From: an uncultured Lachnospiraceae bacterium
GTDB lineage: Bacteria > Bacillota > Clostridia > Lachnospirales > Lachnospiraceae
Assembly: GCA_949155905.1 (NCBI GenBank)
Contig: CASCWU010000012.1
Location: 1-55,027, forward strand
Direction: 5' to 3'
DNA length: 55,027 nt
Below the pieces are notes generated by a model. It worked only from the letters and a program-made list of their open reading frames with translations. It did not search any database and was not told the DNA's origin. A program made the position numbers and the translations under genes. Shown one piece after another: positions 17,852-26,082 of this stretch. The number at the start of each line of letters is the position of its first letter. The stretch's first letter is position 1.

Positions 17852-17940
17852 CCCTTATTTCTTATTTCTCACAAACACATTTCCTAAATCTCATGCGGAT
17901 ATTTTTACCAATATAGATTGTCTCTCCCGTCAGCGCTGGA
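17848..17940 (-). pseudogene. Decayed 3' end of cas6 beside leader 1
   Basis: This segment aligns base by base with the last 90 bases of the intact cas6 (29349-29440). It still encodes GETIYIGKN, but the glycine loop MGFGKY has become MRFRKC and a frame slip follows. No more of cas6 is present. It shows that array 1, its leader and a cas6 tail were copied together from the array 2 locus or from a common ancestor. Confidence 0.8.
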
Positions 17941-17953
17941 AACTGAGCATAAC

Positions 17954-17997
17954 CCTGATGAGGTTTCAAACAATACATCGTCCGAAACCTCATCAGG
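17954..17997. repeat. Perfect 14-bp inverted repeat downstream of csm6
   Basis: CCTGATGAGGTTTC (17954-17967) and its exact complement (17984-17997) enclose a 16-base loop. It lies about 100 bases after the csm6 stop and before the array 1 promoter. There is no T run on either strand, so it may be a processing or protective hairpin, or the trace of an insertion, rather than a classic terminator. Confidence 0.6.
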
Positions 17998-18092
17998 AAG
18001 TACACAATTACATTTCCAAATAAAGCAATCCAAAGTTAACGCTCAGCTCCTTATACATGACTTATACATATATCAGAATATTTTTACATTCG

Positions 18093-19421
18093 TTACCTTA
18101 AACAATCCGCAATCCGTTCGTTCATCTGATCATAGGAATCCCAGGCTTTGTTTTCTACCTTAATCCCTGCATAAAACACCAGTTGCCTCACCAGCTCAAA
18201 AATCCCCTTCACTGTCTTTCCGGTTCTTTTTTGAATCCATTCCTCTGTCACCGAAACAATCTCATGCGCCGCTATATTCCGCACAGAACGCTCTATGACA
18301 ACCATTTCCTCTACCTTGCTGCACATCATTTGGTTCCTGCCCTTCTTTACAATAATTTTGGCAATCGCATTAGAATAAACCGGTCCTTCCCGAAAACCGC
18401 CCTGTGCCTGGTATTCCTCGTTCAACATCTCCAACAGCCCTTGCTGCTGCAGCTTCTTTTTACTCCAGTACAAAGTATTTTCCTTTTTCCTTACCATACA
18501 GCAGTCCTGCAAATCAATCCCGCATTCCTTTTCCGCAATATCCTCCAGCAAATCTACTACCAACGGCGTAAGCCCTCTGATAAAATCCGCATATTCCTGC
18601 CTCTTTACCTTTAATTGTAATACAAGTGCATATTCGAATATTTTCTGCTGTTTTTCCATCTGAACCGGATAAACTGTCTCCTCCAAGGTCTCTGATAATT
18701 TATGTACTCTTCCGCTATCCAGCTTTACTCTGGCAGCTGCAATCTGAAGCCAGCGATAGGCCTTTTCCGGAATATCCCTTCGGATCTCAGAGGCAATCGA
18801 AAGAGCAGCCGGATAATTATAGGCCTGAATATGTTTTTTGATGGTATCCAGCTTTATCATTTTCATTAAATTCAGGCAGGTTTCCTCCTGGCAGCGGTTC
18901 GGCGCTTGCTCTTCATTGTCCTGATTCAACCGGAAATATTCTTCCCGGCTGTAGGCCTCCCTGTCCTCCAACTCTGCGTTCATTCCCCGCTTCGGCGAAT
19001 CCACCTGAATTGGCTTGAAACGATATTCTGCCAAAGTAGCCATTACCATTAACGCACTTTTCATTGCAGGAGTTCCCGATGCCATATTGACTAAAAGCTC
19101 GTCCTCCTCTTCCATCTCTTGCTCAATCCTTCTGATTTCCTCCCGGAATTCCCGGTAAAACCAATCATATTTTTGTACGTCAACCAAATCGTCCCGCTCT
19201 ATCAGCCGAATTTCAAAAGAATGTCCCAAATGCTCTCCCAGCCGCTCAACAGCGTCGATATAACGATTATCTTTTCTGTGAAATTCCATCATTTCATGAG
19301 ATAAATATAAATATACCAGATCGGGCTGATAATGCCTACAAATATGAAGCATAGAACCATCTCTTTTATAACGGATTGGATCGGTTCCGCCGATTGGACT
19401 GAATAAGATTTTTCTTCCCAT
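18093..19421 (-). CDS. csm6: Csm6, CARF-HEPN ribonuclease of type III CRISPR
   Basis: This 442-aa protein is a signal-activated RNase. The N-terminal CARF domain opens with ILFSPIGGTDPIR, the family ligand-loop motif, and includes LLVNMASGTPAMKSAL. The C-terminal HEPN domain has the catalytic motif R381-N-I-A-A-H386. In known systems Cas10 makes cyclic oligoadenylate upon RNA target binding, and the CARF domain binds it to switch on HEPN cleavage of RNA. The ATG at 19421 follows AAAGGAG. It is the last gene of the cas02710-cas1-cas2-RT operon, with array 1 downstream in the same direction. It is one of three CARF-HEPN proteins in the window. The exact ring size of its ligand cannot be read from sequence. 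Confidence 0.9.
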   Translation of the reverse strand: MGRKILFSPIGGTDPIRYKRDGSMLHICRHYQPDLVYLYLSHEMMEFHRKDNRYIDAVERLGEHLGHSFEIRLIERDDLVDVQKYDWFYREFREEIRRIEQEMEEEDELLVNMASGTPAMKSALMVMATLAEYRFKPIQVDSPKRGMNAELEDREAYSREEYFRLNQDNEEQAPNRCQEETCLNLMKMIKLDTIKKHIQAYNYPAALSIASEIRRDIPEKAYRWLQIAAARVKLDSGRVHKLSETLEETVYPVQMEKQQKIFEYALVLQLKVKRQEYADFIRGLTPLVVDLLEDIAEKECGIDLQDCCMVRKKENTLYWSKKKLQQQGLLEMLNEEYQAQGGFREGPVYSNAIAKIIVKKGRNQMMCSKVEEMVVIERSVRNIAAHEIVSVTEEWIQKRTGKTVKGIFELVRQLVFYAGIKVENKAWDSYDQMNERIADCLR

Positions 19422-19494
19422 TTTAAAGCACTCCTTTCTTTGCATTTCTTATTTCCTTACTATAGCAAATTTTAAGGAGATTGGGAAGTCTCTT

Positions 19495-22323
19495 TCAAAT
19501 TTCTACTATCCATTCATATCCTTCTTCTTTTTTCCTTCTCACTAACATTCCAAATTCCACTTCCAGACAGTTAATTTTTGCCTCATCAAAAATAGCTTCC
19601 AGTTCATGCTCCAATTTTGTAATATTTTTATCTATCCCTCTTTTTTGTTTTTTCATTTCCAGAATCTTTTCTGTAACAGCCTCCACACGCTTTTTTATAT
19701 TCAATTCCTCATAAACTTTATCCTCTCTGTCCTTGGATATCGTGCGGCTGGTAGGAAGCGTAACATCTTCCTGGCCTCCGTCCCCAGAACGTATTGCATG
19801 CAGGACAGGAGAAGGATAGCAATTTTTTGCACGGCTAAAACGGCAGTTGCATCCATATTCTGCCGTAATCTTCTGATACTGATCTCTTAGCTTTATACAG
19901 CTGACAGGCTTAGGCGGAATACGGGAAATAAACCGTTCTGTTACAGAATACTGATAATTTAAAGTAAATTCCATAATCTTATGTACAAAAGCAGCTCCCT
20001 CTTCCCCCATATGGCCAAATACATACAAAACAGATAACCGTTCAAAATGCGACAAATAGCCCGTAGTTCTGGCTTTTTGGCACAAATAACGCATCAAGTT
20101 GCATTTATTTAATACTAGCTCTACATTTTCAGAAAGACGGCCAAAGCCCTGTAAATCCGGATCTACTGTATGTTCCTTTTCCATAACGGCAGCTTTTGGG
20201 ATTGCCATGCTTAATACTCTTTTTAAAGCGGCATTTGTATATTTGTACTTTCCCATTTCTAACATCAGCTCGCCTGGTTTCTGAACCGGCACAAAGTTTT
20301 CATCCAGAAACCTGCTCTGCTTTCCTGTCCGGGTGTGATACCCATAAGGCAGCTTGATCGCCTGCCCTAGCTTCCCATTTTTTATCTGGGTTTTATTCGG
20401 GAAAAACTCTATCGCGATTGCCTCCGGTACTTCCCCTATACGCTCTTCTATCACATCTTGGAACAAATTCAGATACCGCACCGAAATCCACTCTGTAAAT
20501 AAAATCCAGATATGATATCCCCGGTATCCACTTTCCTCTACCCAGCTGCAAAATCCCATCTGTTTTAGCCCATTTTGGATTTTCCTCGTACAATTTGCCG
20601 CTCTTTGCATATAGGGCTGCAGTTTTCCCAGATCGCCCTCCAGCTCCAACAAAACCTTTTTTGAAATATCTATATCTATTACCATATATTTGGCTGTGCC
20701 ATTGTTTCTCTGTACATAGGTTCCCACCGTACATTCTCCAAGAAAATGCTTTTGCAATACTTCCTCCGTCAACGGAGCGGATACCGATCCAAATCCCCTT
20801 CGGTTATTTGAACCTACTTCTTCCCGCATATAGGCATCCTCGCGCCCAATGAAATTCACGATATATTCTTTTAGCTGTTCTTCTGTAAAATGAACCTCTT
20901 CTCCCCGGTCTTCTTTTTCCTTTCCTATCGAACCCAAAAAGGGCAGGCTCTTTTTGCTGTTTTGAAACCGTGTCAGCTTGTCCATAAACGCAGCTGCCTT
21001 TCTCAAAAAACCAGTGTCCGAATAAATCTGCATTATATTTACCAACTGTTCCTCTGATTCCTCTACCAACAGACTCTCATAGGAAGAAAGCAGCTCTTCC
21101 AAATAAACTGACTCCAACTTTATATCCAGATCTAACTCCGCTATTCCATAAAAATCCTCTGCTTCATACAACATCATAAAACGGCTGGGAAGTTTTCTCC
21201 AATGCTCATACAAATACAAACAAATTTCTTTATTCGTATTGCCTACTGTTTTTCTCTGTTCCTCTAATATCGTAGGAGAAAGCCCCTTATTCTGCCCCAT
21301 ATAGAGAAAAACAACAAATTCATAGATAGAAGCGATTTCTCTTTCTTCCCGGAAATATTGCTCCCAGCTTCCTACTATTTCCGCTCCTTTTTTTAATTTA
21401 TCCTGTATCGTTTTCCCTGATTCTGTCAGCCACATCATTTCCAACCGTTCCATCAAATTGATTTTTGCCTTTACCGGAATGGTTTTTCCGTTCTGATGAA
21501 ACTGATATCCTAAAAATTCCACGCCTTCCTCTAATGGCCGTATCACTGTTTTGTCCTGATTTAACGCCAGCCCTAATGGTTCTAACGCCTGCCTGGCCTT
21601 TGCTAAAACCAATTCCAGTTCTTCCTTTTCTTTTCCCAAAACTATCATATCGTCCGAATAGCGCACATAATAAGGGCTACTTTGCTCCAGCAAATGATCA
21701 AACTCTATCAGATAAATATTAGAAAGTACCGGGGCAACCGCAGAGCCCTGATGAATCCCTTGCTGTCTGGCAGCCAACTCGCCTGTTACTGACAAACTTG
21801 GCGCTGTACAGATTTTCTGGATTAGATCCAGCAGATCCTCCTCCACAATCCGCTGCCTTAACTGTCTTATCAATGTCTCTATACAAATCGTATCAAAAAA
21901 ATGTTCTATATCCATTTTTAACACCCAGGTAAAGCCTTTTCTCTTTATGGCTTCTGCTATCCGCTCTACTGCCTCCAAAGCAGATTTTCCCGGACGATAC
22001 GCATAGACACAGCCAGGAAAAAATGCTTCATAGCATTTTACCAATTCATTTGCGACCGACTGCTGGACTACTTTGTCACGCATACAATAAAGCGCTACCT
22101 CTCTTGGCTTTTCCCCTTTATAAAGTGTTGCCATCCGGACAGGCTGAAGCACATATTCTCTTTGAAGCAGTTCCAGATTCAAACGTTTGATTTCTTCTTT
22201 TCTCCCCTCCTCAAACAGTTCCCAGGTTACATTATCGACGCCGCCTGCCGGTTTGTTTCTTTTTACCTTTTCCCACGCCATATTCAGCTTTTGCTGATCG
22301 ATTACCTTAGAATAAAAACTCAT
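19495..22323 (-). CDS. Reverse transcriptase fused to an archaeo-eukaryotic-type primase (CRISPR adaptation)
   Basis: This 942-aa protein joins two polymerase types. Residues about 1-320 are a group II intron-like RT with motif A LKMDIEHFFD (D138), motif B QGIHQGSAVAP, motif C YSDD (222-225) and LGYQF. Residues about 320-520 are a helical linker. Residues about 530-700 are an AEP primase resembling those of TOTE and CRISPR-associated prim-pols: DID (550-552), SGYRGYHIWI (H604) and LGQAIKLPYGYH. Cysteines at 741, 748, 825, 827 and 835 may hold a metal or Fe-S cluster, as in primase C-terminal domains. A coiled coil ends the protein. It follows cas1 and cas2, so a role in making DNA from RNA-derived prespacers is likely. 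Related RT-primase fusions in type III loci are known. The maturase X and endonuclease parts of intron RTs are missing. Confidence 0.88.
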   Translation of the reverse strand: MSFYSKVIDQQKLNMAWEKVKRNKPAGGVDNVTWELFEEGRKEEIKRLNLELLQREYVLQPVRMATLYKGEKPREVALYCMRDKVVQQSVANELVKCYEAFFPGCVYAYRPGKSALEAVERIAEAIKRKGFTWVLKMDIEHFFDTICIETLIRQLRQRIVEEDLLDLIQKICTAPSLSVTGELAARQQGIHQGSAVAPVLSNIYLIEFDHLLEQSSPYYVRYSDDMIVLGKEKEELELVLAKARQALEPLGLALNQDKTVIRPLEEGVEFLGYQFHQNGKTIPVKAKINLMERLEMMWLTESGKTIQDKLKKGAEIVGSWEQYFREEREIASIYEFVVFLYMGQNKGLSPTILEEQRKTVGNTNKEICLYLYEHWRKLPSRFMMLYEAEDFYGIAELDLDIKLESVYLEELLSSYESLLVEESEEQLVNIMQIYSDTGFLRKAAAFMDKLTRFQNSKKSLPFLGSIGKEKEDRGEEVHFTEEQLKEYIVNFIGREDAYMREEVGSNNRRGFGSVSAPLTEEVLQKHFLGECTVGTYVQRNNGTAKYMVIDIDISKKVLLELEGDLGKLQPYMQRAANCTRKIQNGLKQMGFCSWVEESGYRGYHIWILFTEWISVRYLNLFQDVIEERIGEVPEAIAIEFFPNKTQIKNGKLGQAIKLPYGYHTRTGKQSRFLDENFVPVQKPGELMLEMGKYKYTNAALKRVLSMAIPKAAVMEKEHTVDPDLQGFGRLSENVELVLNKCNLMRYLCQKARTTGYLSHFERLSVLYVFGHMGEEGAAFVHKIMEFTLNYQYSVTERFISRIPPKPVSCIKLRDQYQKITAEYGCNCRFSRAKNCYPSPVLHAIRSGDGGQEDVTLPTSRTISKDREDKVYEELNIKKRVEAVTEKILEMKKQKRGIDKNITKLEHELEAIFDEAKINCLEVEFGMLVRRKKEEGYEWIVEI

Positions 22324-22367
22324 CCTGAACCTCCTCGTACAAAAAATTGATAAGCAAAAAATATTAC

Positions 22368-22652
22368 TTATAGGATAATTACATCTTCTTTATCTCGAAA
22401 AACCGAATCCCTCTCTTTTCCAATTATTACTTTTTTGGGCATACAGTTCTTACAGATAAAATAAAACAAAACGCTTCCTTCTTCCATATCAGTCGTTTCC
22501 CTGAAAATTTCCTGATACAGCCTCTGATATCTTTTTTCATCTAATTCGCACTCAAATACACTATACTGAACCCGTTTTCCATAGTTCTCCAGTATACTCG
22601 CTATTTTTCTTCTGCGTTTATCCGATGTAATATCATAACTTACCAGATACAT
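22368..22652 (-). CDS. cas2: Cas2, CRISPR adaptation protein
   Basis: This 94-aa protein has the ferredoxin-like start LVSYDITSDKRRRKI with the conserved Asp, then VQYSVFECEL, the usual Cas2 pattern. Cas2 dimers bridge two Cas1 dimers in the integrase that inserts new spacers at the leader end. The ATG at 22652 is chosen (GGGAGAG upstream); a longer frame to 22679 adds nine residues not seen in the family. Its start overlaps the cas1 stop by 20 bases, indicating coupled translation. The RT-primase gene follows after 44 bases. Confidence 0.93.
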   Translation of the reverse strand: MYLVSYDITSDKRRRKIASILENYGKRVQYSVFECELDEKRYQRLYQEIFRETTDMEEGSVLFYFICKNCMPKKVIIGKERDSVFRDKEDVIIL

Positions 22653-23628
22653 AAGTCTCTCCCAAGTAAAACGGTTCATATACCTCTTTCTCTAAAATCG
22701 CCTGCTTTAACCGCGCCGCCTGCCTCTTTATTAGGCTCCTGTAGTTCCAGTCCTTTCCCCCTGTCATCCAACGCTCAAATTCCCTGCAAAATTTTTTAAA
22801 TCCCTCTTCGTTTAACAAAATTCCTTCCTCTGTCAGATCAAAATCAAACTGGTTTATCATTCTTTTATTGCAGGCATTTATCACAAAACGATCAACAACA
22901 GGCTGCCGAAATTCCTCTACCATATCCAGGGAAAGTGATTTTCTTCCATATCGTATTCCATGTAAAAACCCCAAATACATCTCAAAGGATTCTGCATCAA
23001 GAGCAGCGCTGACCTCTTTTGTCAAAAACGTATATCCCAGGCTAATCAAAACATTGATTGGATCCTTTGGCGGTCTCCGGTTTCTTCCATCAAAGTGAAA
23101 ATCACAGTGGAACATATTTCCAAACACACTGAAATAAAGATTGCTGCACATTCCCTCTATTCCTAATACTTCATTGGGAGTTTCTTTTTCCGGCAATGCT
23201 TCTAGGAGCCGTTCCATCTGGTTTACATCCTGTTTCCAATTATAAAAAGAATTTTCCCAACGATGCTGCCGGATCAGATAAATCTGGTTTTTTATTTTAT
23301 TCCTGACAATCTGTTTGGCTATTTCCAGTCTCCGTGTAGTCTGATGGTAAAGCTCATATTGGGCAAAACGCAAAAAAATATTTTTAGATGTATCAGCCGC
23401 CGCTTGCCCAATGTATTTCCCGGAAAATGAGAAAAAATTCACACTGACTCCATATGACAACAGCATCTGGAGCGCCTGTGTTGTGATCTGGACATTCCCA
23501 AAAACTGCTAGATTTTCTACCTGCTCTGCCGGAGTTTCCAGCAAGGTCAGATTCCCTTTCGTAACAGCCAGGCGTTCTCCTCTCTTCTGGATATAGCTTC
23601 CCTGTTCCTTGATATAAAGCACTGACAC
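22633..23628 (-). CDS. cas1: Cas1, CRISPR spacer integrase
   Basis: This 331-aa protein is of normal length for Cas1. The metal-binding catalytic residues are visible: E158 in LGIEGMCSN, H223 in LGFLHGIRYGR, and an acidic residue at E238 in LSLDMVEEFRQPVVDR. The N-terminal beta domain (LYIKEQGSYIQ) is intact. It integrates spacers together with Cas2. The start is a GTG 8 bases after GGAGG, only 3 bases after the cas02710 stop. There is no RT domain fused to Cas1; the RT is separate and fused to a primase two genes later. Confidence 0.96.
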   Translation of the reverse strand: MSVLYIKEQGSYIQKRGERLAVTKGNLTLLETPAEQVENLAVFGNVQITTQALQMLLSYGVSVNFFSFSGKYIGQAAADTSKNIFLRFAQYELYHQTTRRLEIAKQIVRNKIKNQIYLIRQHRWENSFYNWKQDVNQMERLLEALPEKETPNEVLGIEGMCSNLYFSVFGNMFHCDFHFDGRNRRPPKDPINVLISLGYTFLTKEVSAALDAESFEMYLGFLHGIRYGRKSLSLDMVEEFRQPVVDRFVINACNKRMINQFDFDLTEEGILLNEEGFKKFCREFERWMTGGKDWNYRSLIKRQAARLKQAILEKEVYEPFYLGETYVSGKL

Positions 23629-23631
23629 CTT

Positions 23632-25224
23632 CTACTCCTCCAATCCGGCATAATACATAGATTGAAATGGATTTATCCAAGAAATTTCTCTTCTGTACCT
23701 TTTATAGTCAATCCCCTCCAACGCACAAAATTCTTCAAACAATTCCACAACAAATCCCTTAAAGCTTTCAAAGCTTTCTTTTCCTACCGGGCCTAATCCA
23801 TGTGCAAAGATACTGTTATTCCGCAGATATACCATACTCCTGATCCGTTTTAGCTTTTCCAGAGGCTTTCCGTTCTTCATCTTACTGATATCGTCATCCA
23901 AAGCTGCCAGTAAAATAAATCCATCTAAAAGCGATACCTGCTCTGACAAAAACACACTGTTTGTTCTTCCGAAAACACCCATCCGCGCCTCCTGGTAGCG
24001 CTCCTTTACCAACCGGAACAGTTCCTTTGCCTCCATCGACTTCCATTCTGGATGCTTCTTTTCATCTGGTTTTATATGCAGGTAATCCATTTTGGATACA
24101 TACAGGTTATAACGGGCAAGCCTGCACTGTTCCATCATTTCCAGTAAACGGTAAAGCAACAGGGTGGCCATATCGTATTTTTCCTGTTCCTCCCGAATTG
24201 CTGCATTTTGGAGCATCGTAAACATCAGTGGCACCATGTAGCGATGTCCTGACATAACCTGCATCTGCTTCCGTTCCTTCACCAAATCCAACAATTCGCT
24301 TAACGGCTCCAGCATTTGCTCCTGCCTGTTTAACAGTTCTGCCAAATCCATCAGTAAAAACTGTCCATGAAGCTGCCTGTCCCGGCGAAGCTCCTTATTA
24401 AGTTTTGTCATATAACGATAGGCTTCCTTAAAATCCAAAGAATCCCACATTTCATATACCCTAGCAAGCAAATAGACAAAGTTTAACTGCTGCCGAAGGT
24501 TAGGATCCGGCAGGTTTTCTTTTAATTCTCCCAAACGCTCCCTGGCACCGGAATAATTATATTTTGAAAATAAGGTAAACGCTTTTTCTATCTCCAAATC
24601 TCCAAAAACCTCCAATGGATTGGTGATGTAAAACAAGGTCTCCGATCCTGGCTTTGGTTTACGGAAGTCCGGCAGATACTCATTGCTTCCTATGTAAAGC
24701 AGCTGGACGTTAATCATTCCTCCCGCCATAGCCGCTGCAGCAGACATCGCTTTGGTACCACCCGTAAAATCAATATAAAGACGCTGCGGCTGTCCCCATG
24801 CTAAATAAGCCCGCTTGATTTCCATATAAATATCACTTGGATCCGTTTCACTGACAATCGTTTTCTGGTATTCCTCCGCCTGCAGCCCGCAATACCGAAT
24901 GATCTTTTCCAGGTTCTTTTCCGTTTCTCTCGTACACAAAAACAGGATCCTTTCCGGCTCCAGCAAACGAATGCTCAGAATAAGCGGTTCATAAGAAGTT
25001 CCCACTGATAAAATCAGATATTCTACCTCCTCTTGAACCATATCCTGGTTCCTGAAAATAAAATCCTCCTCAATCAGCTTTAACAAATGCTTCTCATAAA
25101 ACAGCTCTGCCGCTTCTCTCTGCTTAAACGTTTTCCGTTCCAGCTTCATCCATTTTTCCGTCATTACTGACAGAGAATCTCCATCCGGCTTCTCCTTATT
25201 GTTTTTTGTCTCTTTCCCATTCAT
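23632..25224 (-). CDS. Cas02710-family CARF-HEPN protein
   Basis: This 530-aa protein matches the CRISPR-associated Cas02710/TIGR02710 family. A CARF domain spans about residues 65-200, with YLILSVGTSYEPL and the ligand-loop stretch YIDFTGGTKAMSAAAAMAGG. The middle is helical. Near the C-terminus a HEPN motif, R468-x6-H475 (RNNSIFAHG), lies in the expected place. By family analogy it binds cyclic oligoadenylate and cleaves RNA, though activity of this family is less studied than Csm6. It is the first gene of the adaptation operon, and cas1 starts 3 bases after its stop. The start ATG follows a GGAGCGAAGG stretch. Its place upstream of cas1 is odd for an effector and hints at shared regulation. 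Confidence 0.85.
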   Translation of the reverse strand: MNGKETKNNKEKPDGDSLSVMTEKWMKLERKTFKQREAAELFYEKHLLKLIEEDFIFRNQDMVQEEVEYLILSVGTSYEPLILSIRLLEPERILFLCTRETEKNLEKIIRYCGLQAEEYQKTIVSETDPSDIYMEIKRAYLAWGQPQRLYIDFTGGTKAMSAAAAMAGGMINVQLLYIGSNEYLPDFRKPKPGSETLFYITNPLEVFGDLEIEKAFTLFSKYNYSGARERLGELKENLPDPNLRQQLNFVYLLARVYEMWDSLDFKEAYRYMTKLNKELRRDRQLHGQFLLMDLAELLNRQEQMLEPLSELLDLVKERKQMQVMSGHRYMVPLMFTMLQNAAIREEQEKYDMATLLLYRLLEMMEQCRLARYNLYVSKMDYLHIKPDEKKHPEWKSMEAKELFRLVKERYQEARMGVFGRTNSVFLSEQVSLLDGFILLAALDDDISKMKNGKPLEKLKRIRSMVYLRNNSIFAHGLGPVGKESFESFKGFVVELFEEFCALEGIDYKRYRREISWINPFQSMYYAGLEE

Positions 25225-25247
25225 GTCCCTTCGCTCCTATCCGTTTT

Positions 25248-25277
25248 CTTTTATCATAACCCAGTGCAAGATAAAAG
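25248..25277. promoter_or_regulatory. Inverted repeat upstream of the adaptation operon
   Basis: CTTTTATC and GATAAAAG enclose 14 bases, about 25 bases before the cas02710 start. It may be an operator. No strong promoter is clear here; a weak TATGAT box lies in the loop. Confidence 0.3.
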
Positions 25278-25308
25278 TACATTTCCATGGTATGTGAAAA
25301 AGCTTCTG

Positions 25309-25884
25309 CTATTTTCTCCTGGTTTCATGCTGCTGTAAAAAAGAGCAGTTTGTTAAAGCAATAAACGGAGAGGAAAATTCTGTGGAATAATCGTTTAGAC
25401 TACATAGATTTCGGATAAAAAGAAAAGAAAACAGGTCGGGAACTTCTATCGCCCCCAGCCAATGTTCTTTATGAAGTAAAAAAATTCCCTTCCATCGATA
25501 TAACATGGAAGAGGTAATCGCAAACCTGCTGCACAACGCCTCTATCGTCATCACATGTGCAAAATATTCCGCCAACACGCGGAGGATAAAAAACAAGCTG
25601 TAAGTCGCATAAGGAACTACTACATCGGGAAGAACTGCATGGGTATGCCCACAGGCTTTACAGCAAACACGTAGCACACAAACTTTTGAATAAAACGTTT
25701 TGCCTTTTATAAAGTCAATGATATTCCGTTCATAGTAACCGTGGGGGACACAAGCCTCTTTCGCCTGACAGTAAGGACATCTTTCTTCCGAACAGGAAAA
25801 ACGTTCCATACATTCCTGAAAGAGCCGGGCAGACGTCTTTTTTACCCGAAGCAGCTTACAAAACAAGGAATTTTTTCTAATCAT
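25309..25884 (-). CDS. DUF6431-type zinc-finger protein, probably transposase-related
   Basis: This 191-aa protein has two Cys pairs typical of DUF6431: CPYCQ and CCKACGH. Between them is GYYERNIIDFIKGKTF, and after them LPDVVVPYATYSL and SSMLYRWKGIFLLHKEHWLG, which looks like a helix-turn-helix. Proteins of this type occur in clostridia near transposase remnants, and the two parts resemble the N-terminal zinc and DNA-binding region of a transposase without its catalytic domain. Function is not known. It lies between the adaptation operon and the YARHG gene, directly after a decayed CRISPR leader-repeat unit. The ATG has only a distant GGAAGGA site. Confidence 0.6.
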   Translation of the reverse strand: MIRKNSLFCKLLRVKKTSARLFQECMERFSCSEERCPYCQAKEACVPHGYYERNIIDFIKGKTFYSKVCVLRVCCKACGHTHAVLPDVVVPYATYSLFFILRVLAEYFAHVMTIEALCSRFAITSSMLYRWKGIFLLHKEHWLGAIEVPDLFSFLFIRNLCSLNDYSTEFSSPFIALTNCSFLQQHETRRK

Positions 25885-25908
25885 AAAGAAAATATCCGTC
25901 CTTCCTTT

Positions 25909-25977
25909 GTTTCAATACCCTATAGGGCTTCTCTCATCCCTTTTTTCTATTATAGCAGTCATTTTTCTACCTTTCAA
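25909..25977 (-). repeat. Decayed third CRISPR leader-repeat unit
   Basis: On the plus strand GTTTCAATACCC, TATAGGGCTTCTCTC and CATCCC match the array repeat in order. Just beyond it lies a minus-strand promoter, TTGAAA (25972-25977) and TATAAT (25949-25954), spacing 17, that matches the leader promoters of arrays 1 and 2 base for base in many places. The homology appears to continue to about 26010 into a trace of the cas6 tail. Only one repeat remains and the leader interior is missing. It could be a dead array or a single-repeat RNA that also drives the DUF6431 gene. Confidence 0.6.
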
Positions 25978-26082
25978 GCCATAATTTCGCTTTTCTCACG
26001 ATTTTCCCAAAATGACAAATACTGTCTTTCTTCTCTGTTATACTGTAAGAAAAAAATTTACCTATTGGGAGGGTATCTAACG

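Noticed and set aside
19495-22323. Group II intron carrying the reverse transcriptase
   Set aside because: No intron RNA domain or En/X region is visible, the RT is fused to a primase and sits in the cas operon.
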